Shown here: positions 1 through 11,392 of the stretch, piece after piece
Layout: each line of letters begins with the position of its first letter
Position numbering within the stretch: the first letter of the stretch is position 1
NCBI GenBank assembly: GCA_024734495.1
Contig: JALMQS010000905.1
Coordinates: 62,001 to 126,000 of the forward strand
Origin: Forficula auricularia
Taxonomy: Eukaryota > Arthropoda > Insecta > Dermaptera > Forficulidae
Length of the DNA: 64,000 bases
Direction: 5' to 3'
The notes under the pieces: generated by a model
The model's input: only the letters and a program-made list of their open reading frames with translations
Databases searched by the model: none
What the model was told of the DNA's origin: nothing
Program-made: the position numbers and the translations under genes

Positions 1-660
1 ATACTCCTTTCTCTTTCTCTGTCTAGCAACAAATGGTCGTAAACTGATCACTTGCCCCCCTTTTAACTATCTTCTCGCAACTCCAACCCATCTGGCATTC
101 TATTTCAAATAATTATTATTGCCTGTACTGGCGATCCCCCAAATACACATTTAGAGAATTTAACAATGTTGTGTTTCTAAAAATCCACAAAGTTTCCCGT
201 CAAATCGGGAAAGTTTAATATGCCGGGGATTAATCAAAACTATATCATTATTTTGTTAATTAAAGGTGTCAAATGAATGACATTTTCAGTAAACGTCCAT
301 ATTAGTAGTTATATTTTAGCCAAACACTTACCAAGAAATCAATCTAACTGCACGGAAAGCGCAATTTTGACATTCGGGTTCGATTTCTGATTAATCCCTT
401 CTGACATGAATAAAACATATCTAATAATATTTTTTGTCTGAAATGTAGTCTATGATGTGGTCGTAGACTACATTTTTATACATCTTTGATTCTCGGTCTT
501 AAATTTATTAGATTATCTCTTTAATATATATTTAATGGGTGATTGATTATACAGATGGAAACTCTAAGTTACACCATATTATGAAACTAGCAAGATTTGT
601 TGAAAATGATTCATTCTAGAATGAATTTACAAATCAATTCATAATTGATTTAAATTGCAA
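1..660. other. AT-rich DNA without a recognised gene
   Basis: No open frame or structured element is evident here except the SINE remnant described separately at 335-413. A short direct doublet of 'tagactacattt' lies near 450-475. Confidence 0.5.
335..413 (+). mobile_element. tRNA-derived SINE (family S1), 3' fragment
   Basis: The segment aligns by eye with the 3' half of better copies at 36490-36622 and 46416-46758. It has a B-box-like GGGTTCGATTTC and the family tail CCCTTCTGACAT. The A-box end is too degraded to recognise. It is identified only because other copies are present in this window. Confidence 0.5.
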
Positions 661-885
661 ATAAATAATAATAATTACTGATTATTATTTAATAATTAAA
701 ATAAATATTTAATAATTAAAATAAATATTTAATAATTAAAATAAATAATTAATAATTAAAATAAATTTAAAATAAATAATTAATAATTAAAATAAATTTA
801 AAATAAATATTTAATAATTAAAATAAATTTAAAATAAATTTTTAATAATTAAAATAGATATTTAATAATTAAAATCAATATTCAA
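660..885. repeat. AT-only minisatellite, ~20-bp unit
   Basis: About ten irregular copies of a unit close to AATAATTAAAATAAATATTT, with small insertions of ATTTAAA. Simple-sequence expansion; no coding or structural role is visible. Confidence 0.8.
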
Positions 886-2049
886 TTATTAAATAAGGAA
901 CTAATAAACAAAAATTAAAAATACTCTTCTTAATTTGGTTTTTAAACGATTTTGGGGGGCTATTTGGGGCGCTGATTATAAAAATGGCATCACGTATCAC
1001 TTAGAATCAGCATCAGCTCGAGATACAACTGTCTTAAATTTCTTGACAACAACAATTTGGCGACATTTTGGGACATTAAATAAAAAAAACACCATTTTTT
1101 GAAAAATCGAAAAACTTTATCAATCAATTTAGGTAACTATAATAAAGAGATAATAACGTTGTAATTTTATATTTTGGAGATAGAATGGTGAAAATGAACT
1201 CTAATCCATTTGTTGTATGTCCGTCTCTCTTTTGGAATAAAAACAGAGAAAGAAGATGAAGAATCCGTCATGTGTGAAATGCGATCCTTGTTAAGAAAAT
1301 TGAATCTCTCGAGTGAAATTTGAAACTTAACTTTGCGCTTTTTGATTATTGATTAACCTGAAAATTATATTATATATTCATCTTGTTGTTGTTATTCTTC
1401 TTTTTTTTAACATGAAGATCAATAGACAAGAAATTGTATCTTTCTACTGACCACTAAAAAGATCTCTTTGCCTTTTTCCAACAACGGATATCATTATCTA
1501 TATTCTTTTTCCATTTATTTGTTGATATCTAATAATTAAACTATTATTATTATTATTTTCATTAATTGTTTTCAAACAATTTGCGTGATTCATTATTTAT
1601 AATTAATAATGAAATATAAATAAATATTATTATTACGATTAATTAAAAAGTAATTATAATATATCTAGGCGGTTGAAATAAACAAAATAATATTAATTAA
1701 ACTCAAAAAATAAATAATCAAATGTTAGATTCATTTTTTTGTTTTATACATTTTCTTTGTTTTTTGTTAAAAATTTAAATATTCATAAGAATAGAAATAC
1801 TAGTATATAATTAAGTTATTATAATAATATAATTTTTATCAAAATTTCGGAAAAAATACATATAATAATTAAATGTAGAGCTAAAGTTATGCATGTAATA
1901 TAGAAAAAACTAGTTTGATAATTATCTTGGCTGTTGTTGTTGTGTTGTTAGAGTTGTTGTTGATGTTCAATTTCATTTTGCGTGTAAAGATTTACTCTTA
2001 GATAAATTGAAAAATACAACAACAAAAAATTGTATAGGTAATTTTTTTT
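886..2049. other. AT-rich DNA, nothing recognised
   Basis: Low-complexity A/T tracts and short TTATTA runs. A slightly GC-richer patch near 945-1030 (a GGGGGGC run, CATCAGCTCG) is too short to interpret. Confidence 0.5.
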
Positions 2050-3535
2050 TGAATTCCAATGGAAATATTAAGAATTTAGTAAAATAGATCATTATATTGT
2101 TGGTAAGTTGATGATTTATTTAGTTTTTTGTTGATCGAATTATTGCGCACTTTATCGCTCTCAGTGCGCACTAAATATTGATGACGTAAGAAATTAATAT
2201 AATTAAAAAGATCAATTTCAAATCCAATGAAAATATCAAGAATTTTGTAAAATATTGTTGGTTTATAAAGTTTTTTGTTCATCAAATTAGCGCGCACATT
2301 ATCGTTCTCAGTACGCACTAAGTGCTGATGACGTAAGAAATAGATATATTTAAAAAATAAATTTCAAATTCAATGGAAATAGATTAAGAATTTAGTAAAA
2401 TATTATCTTATATTGTTAGTAAGTTGATGATTAATAGATTTTTTTGTTGATCGAATTAGTGCGCACCTTATCGATCTCAGTGCGTACTAATTCTTGATGA
2501 CGTAAGAAATAGATATAATTAAAAGTAAATTTCAACTTCAATGGAAATATCAAAGAATTTAGTAGAATAGATCATTATCTTTTATTGTTAGTAAGTTGAT
2601 GATTTATATAGTTTTTGTTGATCAAATTAGTGCGCACTTTATCGCTCTCAGTGTGCACTAAGTATTGATTACGTAAGTAAAAAAATAATTTCAATTTCAA
2701 CCGAAATATGAAGAATTTAGTCAAATAAATCATTACATTGTTGGTAAATTGATATTTAAAGTTATTTGTTGATCGAATTAGTGCCGACATTATCGCTCTC
2801 AGTGCACTAAGTACTTAATGATTAAGTAAGAAATATACCGTTAATAGAAAAATTAATTTCAATTTCTATCGAAATACGAAGAATTTAGTAATTGATCATT
2901 ATAATGTTGGTATACTGCAATAAATAATTGCATTGTTGGTATGTTGATGATTTATAGACTTTTTTGTTGATCGAATTAGTGAGCACTTTATCGCTCTCAG
3001 TATACATAAATAAATAATTACCTACATTGTTGCAAGGGCGGATCCAGAATTTTTTATGAGGGGGGGGAGAATGTATATAGGAGTGGCCTATGTATATATA
3101 AGATCTACTTTTATCTCGAAAGTGTGTCGTGATCGGATTGTCCAAGCGGGGGGGGGGGGGATAGAACTTTATTTTCAATTTTAAAATTAAAAAAAAAAAA
3201 AAATGTTTTTACAAATTTCAATTCTCATATTTTAAAGTTCATTAAAAAAAAAAAAAAAAAAAAAAAATTGTTATAAATTCCCTGTCGATTTGGCCGCCGT
3301 ATTTTGGCCTCTGCGTGCGACGCACGTGTTGCACTCCCGCCATGCACGGGCATGTATGGGGGGGGGGGGGGGCGCCCCCCCCCCCCCCCCCCCCCTGGAT
3401 CCGCCCTTGCATTGTTGGAATACTAAAATAGATAATTACATTGTTTGCAATTATAGAGTTATTTGTTGATCGAATTAGTGCGCACTTTATCGAACGCAGA
3501 GTGCGCACTAAAAGTATTAATTAATTAAGAAAATA
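2050..3535. repeat. Tandem repeat of ~145-200 bp units with internal palindrome
   Basis: Seven units are visible, anchored by 'TTGTTGATCGAATTAGTG' near 2130, 2274, 2444, 2617, 2766, 2965 and 3461. Most units carry an inverted pair AGTGCGCAC ... GTGCGCACT around TTTATCGCTCTCA, followed by TGATGACGTAAG. The palindrome could form a ~9-bp stem, and TGACGTAA resembles bZIP/CREB half-site contexts. The array is interrupted by a hAT-type MITE at 3033-3409. Divergence between units is considerable, so it is an old array. Confidence 0.85.
3033..3409. mobile_element. hAT-type MITE, 377 bp, with 8-bp target duplication
   Basis: The ends are inverted CAAGGGCGGATCCAG and CTGGATCCGCCCTTG. The 8-bp direct repeat CATTGTTG flanks it at 3025-3032 and 3410-3417, as expected for hAT insertion. 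The interior has long G, C, A and T homopolymers and no transposase, so it is non-autonomous. It landed inside the tandem array, splitting a unit. Confidence 0.88.
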
Positions 3536-3778
3536 TTAATTTAAATAATAAGTTAACCGTATACCACGTGAGTAACAGCCTATTCAAAAACTAACTGGTT
3601 GCCTGCCATTTTGTCTAATATAAAACCGAATGCTATCAACATGACAAATTTTTATATTATATCGAATGTGTCTCAATGGAATTGATAAGTTTCTGGCCTA
3701 AGGGAGATATTCGGAGTTACAATCATATCATATGTAAAATATATACTGATACTCAGTGTTATATTGTACATTCAATAG
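3536..3778. other. Short unannotated interval
   Basis: AT-rich sequence leading to the hairpin at 3779; nothing recognised. Confidence 0.4.
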
Positions 3779-3924
3779 CGACGTTTCGCTGATTTATTCC
3801 AACTTCTTCAGACTCTTGATCAAATTTCTTCTAAACACTTTGTCAAGCAAAATTAAGTGACAAAGTGTTTAGAAGAAATTTGATCAAGAGTCTGAAGAAG
3901 TTGGAATAAATCAGCGAAACGTCG
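3779..3924. repeat. Perfect 67-bp inverted repeat (snap-back hairpin)
   Basis: Arms 3779-3845 and 3858-3924 are perfectly complementary, with a 12-nt loop. Each arm carries a hammerhead-like core (CTGAAGA ... GCGAAACG) reading outward from the loop, so the two motifs are on opposite strands. Lack of mismatches suggests recent origin or gene conversion. It is comparable in design to the hairpins at 32618-32838 and 62190-62384. Confidence 0.9.
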
Positions 3925-3930
3925 TAGAAT
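3885..3930 (+). ncRNA. Hammerhead-like ribozyme motif (candidate)
   Basis: CTGAAGA at 3892-3898 fits CUGANGA. A stem II of about five pairs (GUUGG with UCAGC, including wobble) is followed by GAAAC at 3916-3920 and then GUCGUA, which supplies a possible NUH cleavage triplet (GUA). The short stem III is typical of minimal type I motifs in Penelope-like elements. Stem I is not convincing, so activity is uncertain. The mirror copy lies in the left hairpin arm. Confidence 0.4.
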
Positions 3931-4085
3931 ATAACCGTAAGTATCATTGTTCCCTTTCCTCAGAATTTGATATATTTAATATTTATTAGTGAACTGAATA
4001 ATATAAAAAATTGTAGATAGTATTTATTAAAATTCAATCTTGGTATTACAAGTACAAGTTTTCCGAAGATTCTGAGCCCGTAGCA
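3925..4085. other. Spacer, nothing recognised
   Basis: AT-rich spacer between the hairpin and the element starting near 4086. Confidence 0.4.
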
Positions 4086-4818
4086 AAAGGGTTCCGTATT
4101 TTATAACTCCCAAATTAATTGAGTTATCAAATTTGATCTTATTTGTCCCTGATAAAGGCGGAATTAGTGAATTGATGAAATTTTTTCATAATGAGCCGCT
4201 TATAAATGCCGACGGGTACAAAAATAACCTAAAAAGGCCCATTTTGAACCTCTCTTTACGCTCATTTTTATTCGAAATAAATTAAAAAAAAAAAAATTAA
4301 CTTGATTCTATTTAAAAAGATCTTTATAGGCATACCAATAGACTATAAAAAATATTTTTTTTATTTTTTTACCCTACGTAAAACTCGACCTCCCAAATAT
4401 AATAATTTGATTCAAATTTTAATACAATTTTTCATTTGAGGAGAAAATTAATACATATTATTAGTTGTAAATTTCAAGCTTATATTCAATTTAGTTTACG
4501 AGCTTTAATAGTTTAATGCCTGAAGCACCGGTATCTTGTTGCCTATAAATAGTTTAAGTTTCAAATTTCAAGACTCTACGTCTTATCGAAGATGAGATAT
4601 GAAGGATTAAAATATTTATTTTTCGACATGACTAATTTAAACCCCCTTTCTTTATTTCAATCGGATTAAAATTTATACAGGACTAATAACTCATCAGACT
4701 TGATAAGTATACCAATTTTTAGCGAAATCGTTAGAGCCGTTTTCGAGAAACCGATTACATACAAGAATTACTCGTTTAATAATATAAGATTTTTATTTTT
4801 TTTAAAACGGAACCCTAA
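4086..4818. mobile_element. Unclassified dispersed element with GGGTTCCGT-type ends
   Basis: The left end has AAGGGTTCCGTATTTTATAA and the right end TTTTAAAACGGAACCCTAAA, forming an imperfect inverted repeat. The segment 'AAATCGTTAGAGCCGTTTTC' near 4725 is of a kind common at the 3' part of dispersed insect repeats. A related right end (AAAACGGAACCTTAAAA) occurs at about 26598-26615. No transposase is visible and the superfamily cannot be assigned. Confidence 0.5.
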
Positions 4819-5199
4819 AAAGTGATCATAAACAGCTGTATGAAGAATGAATCTACCCTAGGACGAGAAAGATGACACCCCCTAAGACAAAATAGAGAAA
4901 GAAAGTAAACACCCCCGCATTTTCAATTCTTTTTTCATCTCTCTAGTTTAAAAAATAAAACAAAAACAATCGCTCTCGACTCTCTAATTAGCTTTGCTTA
5001 ATTAACTATTTATTTATTTTCAGATTCTAATAATAGATAGAAATAATTAAAAGAAAATATTATCATTCAATTAATACAACAATGAATGATTATTAAGTAT
5101 AATTAAATAAAAATAAATAATTATTACGCAACACTAACAAGGGTGGATTTTTTTAGTTTTTTTCTTTACCGAAGTTAAAGGGTTCAATTCATTGCTAAT
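4819..5199. other. AT-rich interval, nothing recognised
   Basis: Contains a short C-rich patch near 4878-4915; no frames or repeats of note. Confidence 0.4.
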
Positions 5200-5720
5200 A
5201 AATAATTAAATACTAAATTACATAATTACAAATATTATTTTTGAAACTCAAGTAATTTTAGTACCAGAACGAGCTAAGTACGTGTTTTCGCTTAAAAAAC
5301 ACCTGTTATTTAGAATAGAAAAAAGTATACTATATATATATTATGGATATATCTATTACTTGGATAATTTAAATTTATTGCTATATACAATACTCAAATT
5401 AATAATTACAAATCATTTTTAGAAATATCGACATTTTAGTACCAGAACGAACTTAATACGACGAAATTCTGTTAAAGAAACACTTCATTTTATATTAAGA
5501 AAAAAACATATATTATATTTATATATTATATTAATTAAATTCATTGCAAATAGATGTTAATATTATAATTTTTTTTTAAAACATTTTAGCACTAGAACGA
5601 ACTTCCCACCAGTTCTGTTCAAGAAAATATGTTATTTTAGAATAAAAAAAATATGTAATATTAGGGATATATATATGTAATAATTAAACTCATTGTTGAT
5701 TGTTGATATTATTGAAATGG
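5200..5720 (+). repeat. Three diverged direct repeats (~190 bp)
   Basis: Three units share 'TTTTAGTACCAGAACGA' or close variants near 5256, 5432 and 5583, followed by a run resembling TTTTAGAATAAAAAA and ATATTAGGGATATATA. A fourth copy lies inverted at 6840-6950, on the far side of the LINE fragment. Confidence 0.7.
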
Positions 5721-6230
5721 TACATAACAATTAAAAGTATGTAAGTAAATGGAAATAATTGAAATACCTTGGCTGGATGTTATGTTTGGAGAGAGAACAA
5801 AAGCTTGGTGTTCACTCGGCAAAATACTTTTCACAACTGAATCTCCTCTTGTTAAATTATTTATTTATTTATTGAAAAAATAAAGTAAACTGAGCACCTT
5901 TAGAACATTTATTGAATTGTCGCCTCGAAATAAATAATATCCAAATGCGATAACTGATTAATGTAGGGAATCAACAACTCTTTCTATCTTGAAAATTTGA
6001 ATTTATAAAAATAAAGGAAATCAAATAAATATGCATTTTTTGATAAACATTAGCAAATTTTGGTTATCTGAAAAGAGGTCGATTTAGATTTATATACACG
6101 ATGATTTAAAAGAAATAGAATGAAATAAAATAAAAATACAATTACTATAGAATATCTGCGAGTTTTCAAGTTGAATAATTATCATTTGTTTAGCAAATGT
6201 TCGAAAACTAAAATTTAATTGTGTTGTAAT
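5721..6230. other. AT-rich DNA upstream of the LINE fragment
   Basis: No recognisable coding sequence. A short phrase TTCACTCGGCAAAATACTTT near 5812 is of unknown origin. Confidence 0.4.
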
Positions 6231-6235
6231 AATAA

Positions 6236-6580
6236 GTGGCAAAGGATGCGGCGGGGGTGGTGTGGGTTTTGGACGTCCAGATCGTCTCCGCGCTTGCAGG
6301 ACTGGGTGTTGCCCACCGAAATAAAATAGAAAAATATAGGGGCAACTCCAGTCTGGTAGATAATATTGCGGAGCGATATGGCGTCGGGGCGGGCTCGGTC
6401 AGGGTCGAGGCCATCACACTCTCGTGGAAGGGAGTGTGGTGGCATAAAGCGGTGGAGTCCCTCATCGCTCTGGGTATATCCCAAAAAACAATAAACGATT
6501 TGACATATAGGGCGATGAGGGGATCTCTTCTTAATTTTTACACTTTCGGCAGAAGAACTTGGAGAGCGGGTGGCGTATGA
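6236..6580 (+). pseudogene. C-terminal fragment of an R2-clade (RLE-type) non-LTR retrotransposon
   Basis: The 114-codon frame encodes the end of a retrotransposon polyprotein with a restriction-enzyme-like endonuclease. Seen directly: VWVLDVQIV (catalytic-type Asp) at residues ~9-17, AHRNKIEKY (Lys region) at ~26-34, then ITLSWKGVWW and the C-terminal LGISQKTINDLTYRAMRGS, all in the order known for R2/R8/NeSL-like proteins. The reverse transcriptase and zinc knuckles are missing: sequence before 6236 is AT-rich with stops, so the copy is 5'-truncated, as is usual for LINEs. Base composition (GC-rich) contrasts sharply with the surroundings. It is not within 28S rDNA. An internal open frame is intact, but no function is expected. 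Confidence 0.75.
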
Positions 6581-6785
6581 TTATTTTTTGTGAATAAAAA
6601 AAAAGAAATGTGAAATGTGAGCCAGGATTAATCCTGGTTCTCTCAGCCACCCGCTCTGAATCTGAATTAATTTGTTCTGAAGCTGAAGGTGTGAAGGATT
6701 TGTGGGTAAATTTGTGTATTAATCTTAAATTTTCTTGTAAGAGGCGGCCCGCTCCTCGGAGGCCCAATAAATAAAATAAATGAAA
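6555..6785 (+). other. Structured 3' end of the R2-like fragment
   Basis: Just before the stop, GAGCGGGTGGC (about 6560-6570) can pair with GCCACCCGCTC (about 6646-6656), enclosing a perfect palindrome CCAGGATTAATCCTGG. A second GC-rich patch GGCGGCCCGCTCCTCGGAGG lies at about 6743-6762, followed by A-rich DNA. R2-type reverse transcriptases recognise folded 3' UTRs, so this likely marks the element's 3' end. Confidence 0.5.
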
Positions 6786-6839
6786 AATAAATTAGTTCCT
6801 GCCATCTATTAGCAGTCAATTTGATTAATCCAAAATTTA

Positions 6840-6950
6840 TATATATCCCTAATATATTTTTTTTTCTTATTCTACAATGATATATTTTCTTGAACAAAAA
6901 CGCATATAACAAGTTCGTTCTGGTACTAAAATGACAATCCATTTTATAGA
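6840..6950 (-). repeat. Inverted copy of the 5200-5720 repeat
   Basis: Read on the minus strand it matches the motif TAGTACCAGAACGAACTTG and the adjoining A-rich tail of the upstream trio. It places the LINE fragment between inverted copies of this repeat. Confidence 0.65.
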
Positions 6951-6959
6951 TATATTTTG

Positions 6960-7345
6960 AAATTTCAATTATTTGTACAATTTCTTAAAGATGAAAATTT
7001 TCTTTAATTTCTACAGATGCAAATTGTGTATAATTTCTACAGATGTGAATTTTGTATAATTTCTATAAATATTTACAAATTTTATAAAATGTCTACATGT
7101 GCAAATTTTGTATAATTTTTTCAGATGCAAAATTTTGTATGATTTCTACAGATATAAAATTCTGTATAATTTCTATAGAAGCAAATTTTGTATATATCTA
7201 TAGAAATCTACAAATTTTGTATAATATCCACAGATGCAAATTTTGTATAATTTCTATAGATATCTACAAATTTTGCCTAGTTTCTACATGTGCAAATTTT
7301 ATATGATTTCTACAGGTGCAAATTTTCTATAATTCATTGATTTTT
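6960..7345. repeat. Minisatellite of ~28-bp units
   Basis: About a dozen variants of TTTCTACAGATGCAAATTTTG / GTATAATTTC are strung together. Its repetitive translation is not a real protein. Confidence 0.85.
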
Positions 7346-8105
7346 AAAACTAATAATTTGAGATTGAAATTCCTGTATAATATGTATAGTGAGAGAGAGA
7401 AATCGGTGTAACAGGTGTCCGTCGCGCTATTCTAAGATGAAAGATTATTATAAAAGAGCCTGGAAATTATTCCTAATAATTTTATTGATATTGATAATTT
7501 CGATCCCTATCTAGACTATAGAATATAGATACTGTTAATGAATCTACGATTTTCCTAGAATATTCGCCAATTAGTTGTCGATCTGAAATGTTCAAAGAAG
7601 CGAATGAATCAGCAAATAGTGAAATGAATATAGGAACAATAGATTAAGAAATATCCCCCCTCCACTGAGCACTGAGAGACCCCCTTGATTAGTACTACTT
7701 ATATAGGTACATGTTTTGTTTTCCAAATTATTTGTAATTAAGTAAAAAAAAAAAAAAAAAAAAATATTCAAAAATTCACGACTGAATTGCATTTGAATCA
7801 TATAAAAGAATATACATATAGAAAAAATTCAAATTCTAATAATTGAGTATTGTTGGGGTCAATTAACAATCAAAAATTTCCAATTATAAAATAAAACAAT
7901 ATAATAATAATTGTTAAGCTAGTCAATTTAATAATTACACAGGTTTGGTAAATTTAACTTTTGAAAAGTGTTGAGTTAGTATTATTAAAAATAATATTCT
8001 GAATTCTACATACATCAGTAGAAATTGTTATCTAAAAAAAATTCTATCATATCACAATTTTTTGATACAGGTTTATGAAATTCTCAAACACCCACCTATA
8101 ATTAA
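7346..8105. other. AT-rich DNA, nothing recognised
   Basis: Includes a 20-bp A run near 7744 and a short C-rich patch near 7655-7685. No coding or RNA gene seen. Confidence 0.4.
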
Positions 8106-10608
8106 AATTTTCGTTATTTTTTTTTTTTTTATTCAGTGTCGATAAATAAAAAAATTCTATAGTTTTTTTTCAAGCCAAAATAGAAAGAGTTCATACTTTT
8201 ACTAGTATTTTTCACTTTTCAAAGTCCGAAAATTTATTCAAAAATTAAATTTTTAATAATTTATTTTGTCTTATTCTTCAATGTACTGATAAATAGATAT
8301 AATTAAAGAAAATTCTAATAGATAACTATATAGGATTAGTATGTCTACAAGTGGTAATATAGAGAGTTCAACTTTTTCACTTTTCAAAGTCTTAAAATAT
8401 ATTCAAATATTAAACTTTTGCCATTTTCTTTTTACTTATTCTTCAATGAATCAACAAATAGACATAATTAAAAAAAATTCTAAAAAATCCTATATAGAAT
8501 TAGTATTTATACAAGCCTAAATAGAGGGAGTTTCACTTTTACTCGTTTTTTACTTTTCAAAGCCCGAAAACTTATTAAAAAATTAAATTCTGGGAATTTT
8601 CTTCTGTCTTAATCTTCAAAGCACCAATAAATAGATATAATTAAATTATCATAAATAACTATATAGGTGTAGTATTTCTACAAGCCAAAATAGAAAGAGC
8701 TCAACTTTTACTAGTATTTTTCACTTTTCAAAGTCCGAAAATTTATTCAAAAATTAAACTGTGGGTATTTTCTTTTGTTTTAATATTTAATGCACCGATA
8801 AATAGATACAATTAAAGAAAATTGTAATAAATAACTATATAGGATTAGTATTCATTTCTACAAGCTGTAATAGAGAGAGCTCAACTTTCTTTATACTCAT
8901 TTTTCACTTTTCAAAGCCCCAAAACAAATTCAAAAATTAAAATTTTTGATATTTTCTTTTGACTTATTCTTTAATGCATAAGTAAATATTAGATATGATT
9001 AAAAAAATTCTAAAAACAAACAAACTATTAGTATTTCTACAAGACAAAATTGGAAGAACTCAACTTTTACTCGTATTTTTCACTTTTCAAAGCCCGAAAA
9101 CATATTCGAAAATTAAATTTATTGTATTTTCTTTTGTCTTAATTCTCAAAGCACCAATAAATTGATATAATTAAAGAAAATTCTAATAAATAACTAATAT
9201 AGAACTAGTATTTCTAAAAGCGGTAATAGAGACGGGTCAACTTTTTCACTTTTCAAAGTTCAAAGTCCTAAAATATATTCAAAAATTAAACATTTGAAAT
9301 TTTCTTTTGACTTATTCTTCAATGAATCAATAAATAGACATAATTAAAAAAACATTCTAAAAAAAGCTATATAGAAGTAGTATTTCTAGACGCCTAAATA
9401 GAGGGAGTTTCAATTTTACTCGTTTTTCACATTTCAAAGCCCGAAAATTTATTCAAAAATTAAATTTTTGGTATTTTCTTCTTTATTAATCTCCCGAGCA
9501 CCAATAAATAGATATAATAAAATAAAATTCTAATAAATAACTATATAAGATTAGTATCAATTTATTAAAGAAATCTCAACTTTTTTTTTACTCATTTTTC
9601 ACTTTTCAAAGCCCCAAAAAATATTCAAAAATAAAATTTTTGGTATTTCTTTTACTTATTCTTCAATTCACCTAGAAATATATATGATAAATAAAAAATC
9701 TATATAGAAATAGTATTTCTAGAAGCCTAAATAGAGGGAGTTTCACTTTTACTAGCTTATCACATTTCAAAGTCCGAAAACATGCTCAAAAATTAAAATG
9801 TTAGTACACTCTTTTTTGATTTTTCAAAGGGCTGATAAATTGATAATATTCAAAATAAAATTCTAAGAAAAAACAACATATGGAAGTATTTTGACAGGCC
9901 GAAATAGAGGGATTTTTGATTTTCACTTTTTAAAGCCCGAAAACATGCTCAAAAAACAAAATTTTACTATTCTATTTTTTCATTTTTCAAGGCACTGATA
10001 AATAGATAAGACTTTAAATAAAAACAGACATGGAAGTATTTATACATGCCGAAATAGACGGGAAGTTCAGTTTTACTCGTTTTCGCTATTCAAAATCCTA
10101 AAACCTAATAAAAAAATTAAAAATTTGATATCCCATTTTTTTCACTTTTCAATGTGCTAATAAATATATAAAATTTAAAATAAAATATTTAAAAAAAAAA
10201 TGTTTCTACGTCCTTAATTAGAGGGCGGCCTTACTTCTACTGATTTTTCACCGTTTAATGCTCTATAACTTACTCAAAAATTAAAATTTTGATATTTTAA
10301 TTCTTCATCCCGTCAAATAAATATATAATATTAAAAAAAAACTATTCTAAAAAAAAAAAATATGGAAATAGTATTTTTAGAAGCCAAAATAGAGGAGCTC
10401 CATTTTTATTCGTTTTTCACTTTTTAAGCCCCTAAACTTACTCAAAAATTAAAATTTTAGTATTCTATTTTTTAAATTCTCAAGGCGCTAATAAATAAAT
10501 AAATAAATACGAATAGGTTTTTAAAAAGTAAACATTTTACTTCTCAAAGTCCCAAAACTTAGTCCAAAATTAAAAGTTTGATTTTTTTATTCTTCATCCC
10601 ACAATTAA
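8106..10608 (+). repeat. Satellite array, ~170-bp monomer
   Basis: About fourteen monomers are recognised by the phrase 'CAAGCCAAAATAGAGGGAG' (variants near 8168, 8348, 8511, 8681, 8861, 9040, 9215, 9390, 9722, 9898, 10045, 10210 and 10380), then 'TTTTTCACTTTTCAAAGCCC' and 'TTCAAAAATTAAA'. Spacing is mostly 163-180 bp. Monomers 8168/8681 and 8348/8861 match each other better than their neighbours, hinting at a three-monomer (~513-bp) higher order. The array continues at 11393-11766 and 12911-14427 around later insertions. Confidence 0.88.
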
Positions 10609-11392
10609 AAAATAAACTGCAACTAATCGTTGCTAAACTTTATCCAAATTCATTTGAAATATCAATATGTTTATTCCATTATTATTAATCAGATACAATT
10701 CTACATTGGATTTTTGACATTTAGGTTATTATTGGTAACCATTGCTGAAGAAGCTTATCTATTCTGACTTAAATGAACTATAATAAACCGATGAATGAAT
10801 AAATTTTAATGAATTTTAAATAAAGAATTTAAAAAAGTACTATTTTACTCTAGAGTAAAATACTTTAAAATATGATTTTACTAAAAACTTTATTTAACCT
10901 TTTTTGTGGTCCCCAAGGTACTTAATTAGGATATAAAATTTCATCAAAATTGGTTAAGTCATTTTCAAGATATTTAGAAAAAACTAAAAAAGTACTGAAA
11001 TAAAGTACTAATGTTTGTGGACCGATATGTACCAAAAACTAATCAACGCTTCATTTTGTTAAATTAATAGTAGTTTTTCAATTTCAATTCAATCAGTACA
11101 ACGGTGTGGAAAAAATCGTGGACGAAAAAACGATAACATCCATCCATCCATCCATCCATCCATCCGCACGCACTTCCAAAAAAAATGGCACTTTTTGGCC
11201 TCTCGACGAGATTCCAGGTAATTTTTGGCAAAATCGTCACGTGCTAAAATTCAATCTCATTGAATACTTCAATTTGCGACCTTAATTGAGTCCATGGTTT
11301 CCGTAGTCTTTACCTGAGGACCCTTTGAAGTCGCGCTTCCCGCGAGACCTATTACAATACTTTCTCCCATGCTTCACATTGGATAAAGTAAA
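10609..11392 (+). repeat. Dispersed element X, copy A
   Basis: The longest of four copies (others 21564-22160, 28117-28684, and 38394-38557 reversed). It starts with AAATAAACTGCAAC and has ACTTTATCCAA near its start and TTGGATAAAGTA at its end, an inverted terminal motif. Internal landmarks are a (CATC)n run near 11141, CCTCTCGACGAGATTCCAGG, and GTCTTTACCTGAGGACCC. Copy A holds ~190 bp (about 10655-10845) absent from B and C. No protein is encoded; superfamily unknown. It interrupts the satellite. Confidence 0.75.

Noticed and set aside
2050..3535. CRISPR-like array
   Set aside because: Units are long and diverged throughout, with no unique spacers; this is a eukaryotic tandem repeat.
6215..6484. 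Minus-strand frames over the R2-like fragment
   Set aside because: They mirror the plus-strand coding sequence, which carries the recognised endonuclease motifs.
7097..7306. Cys/Phe-rich repetitive protein
   Set aside because: It is the translation of a 28-bp minisatellite.
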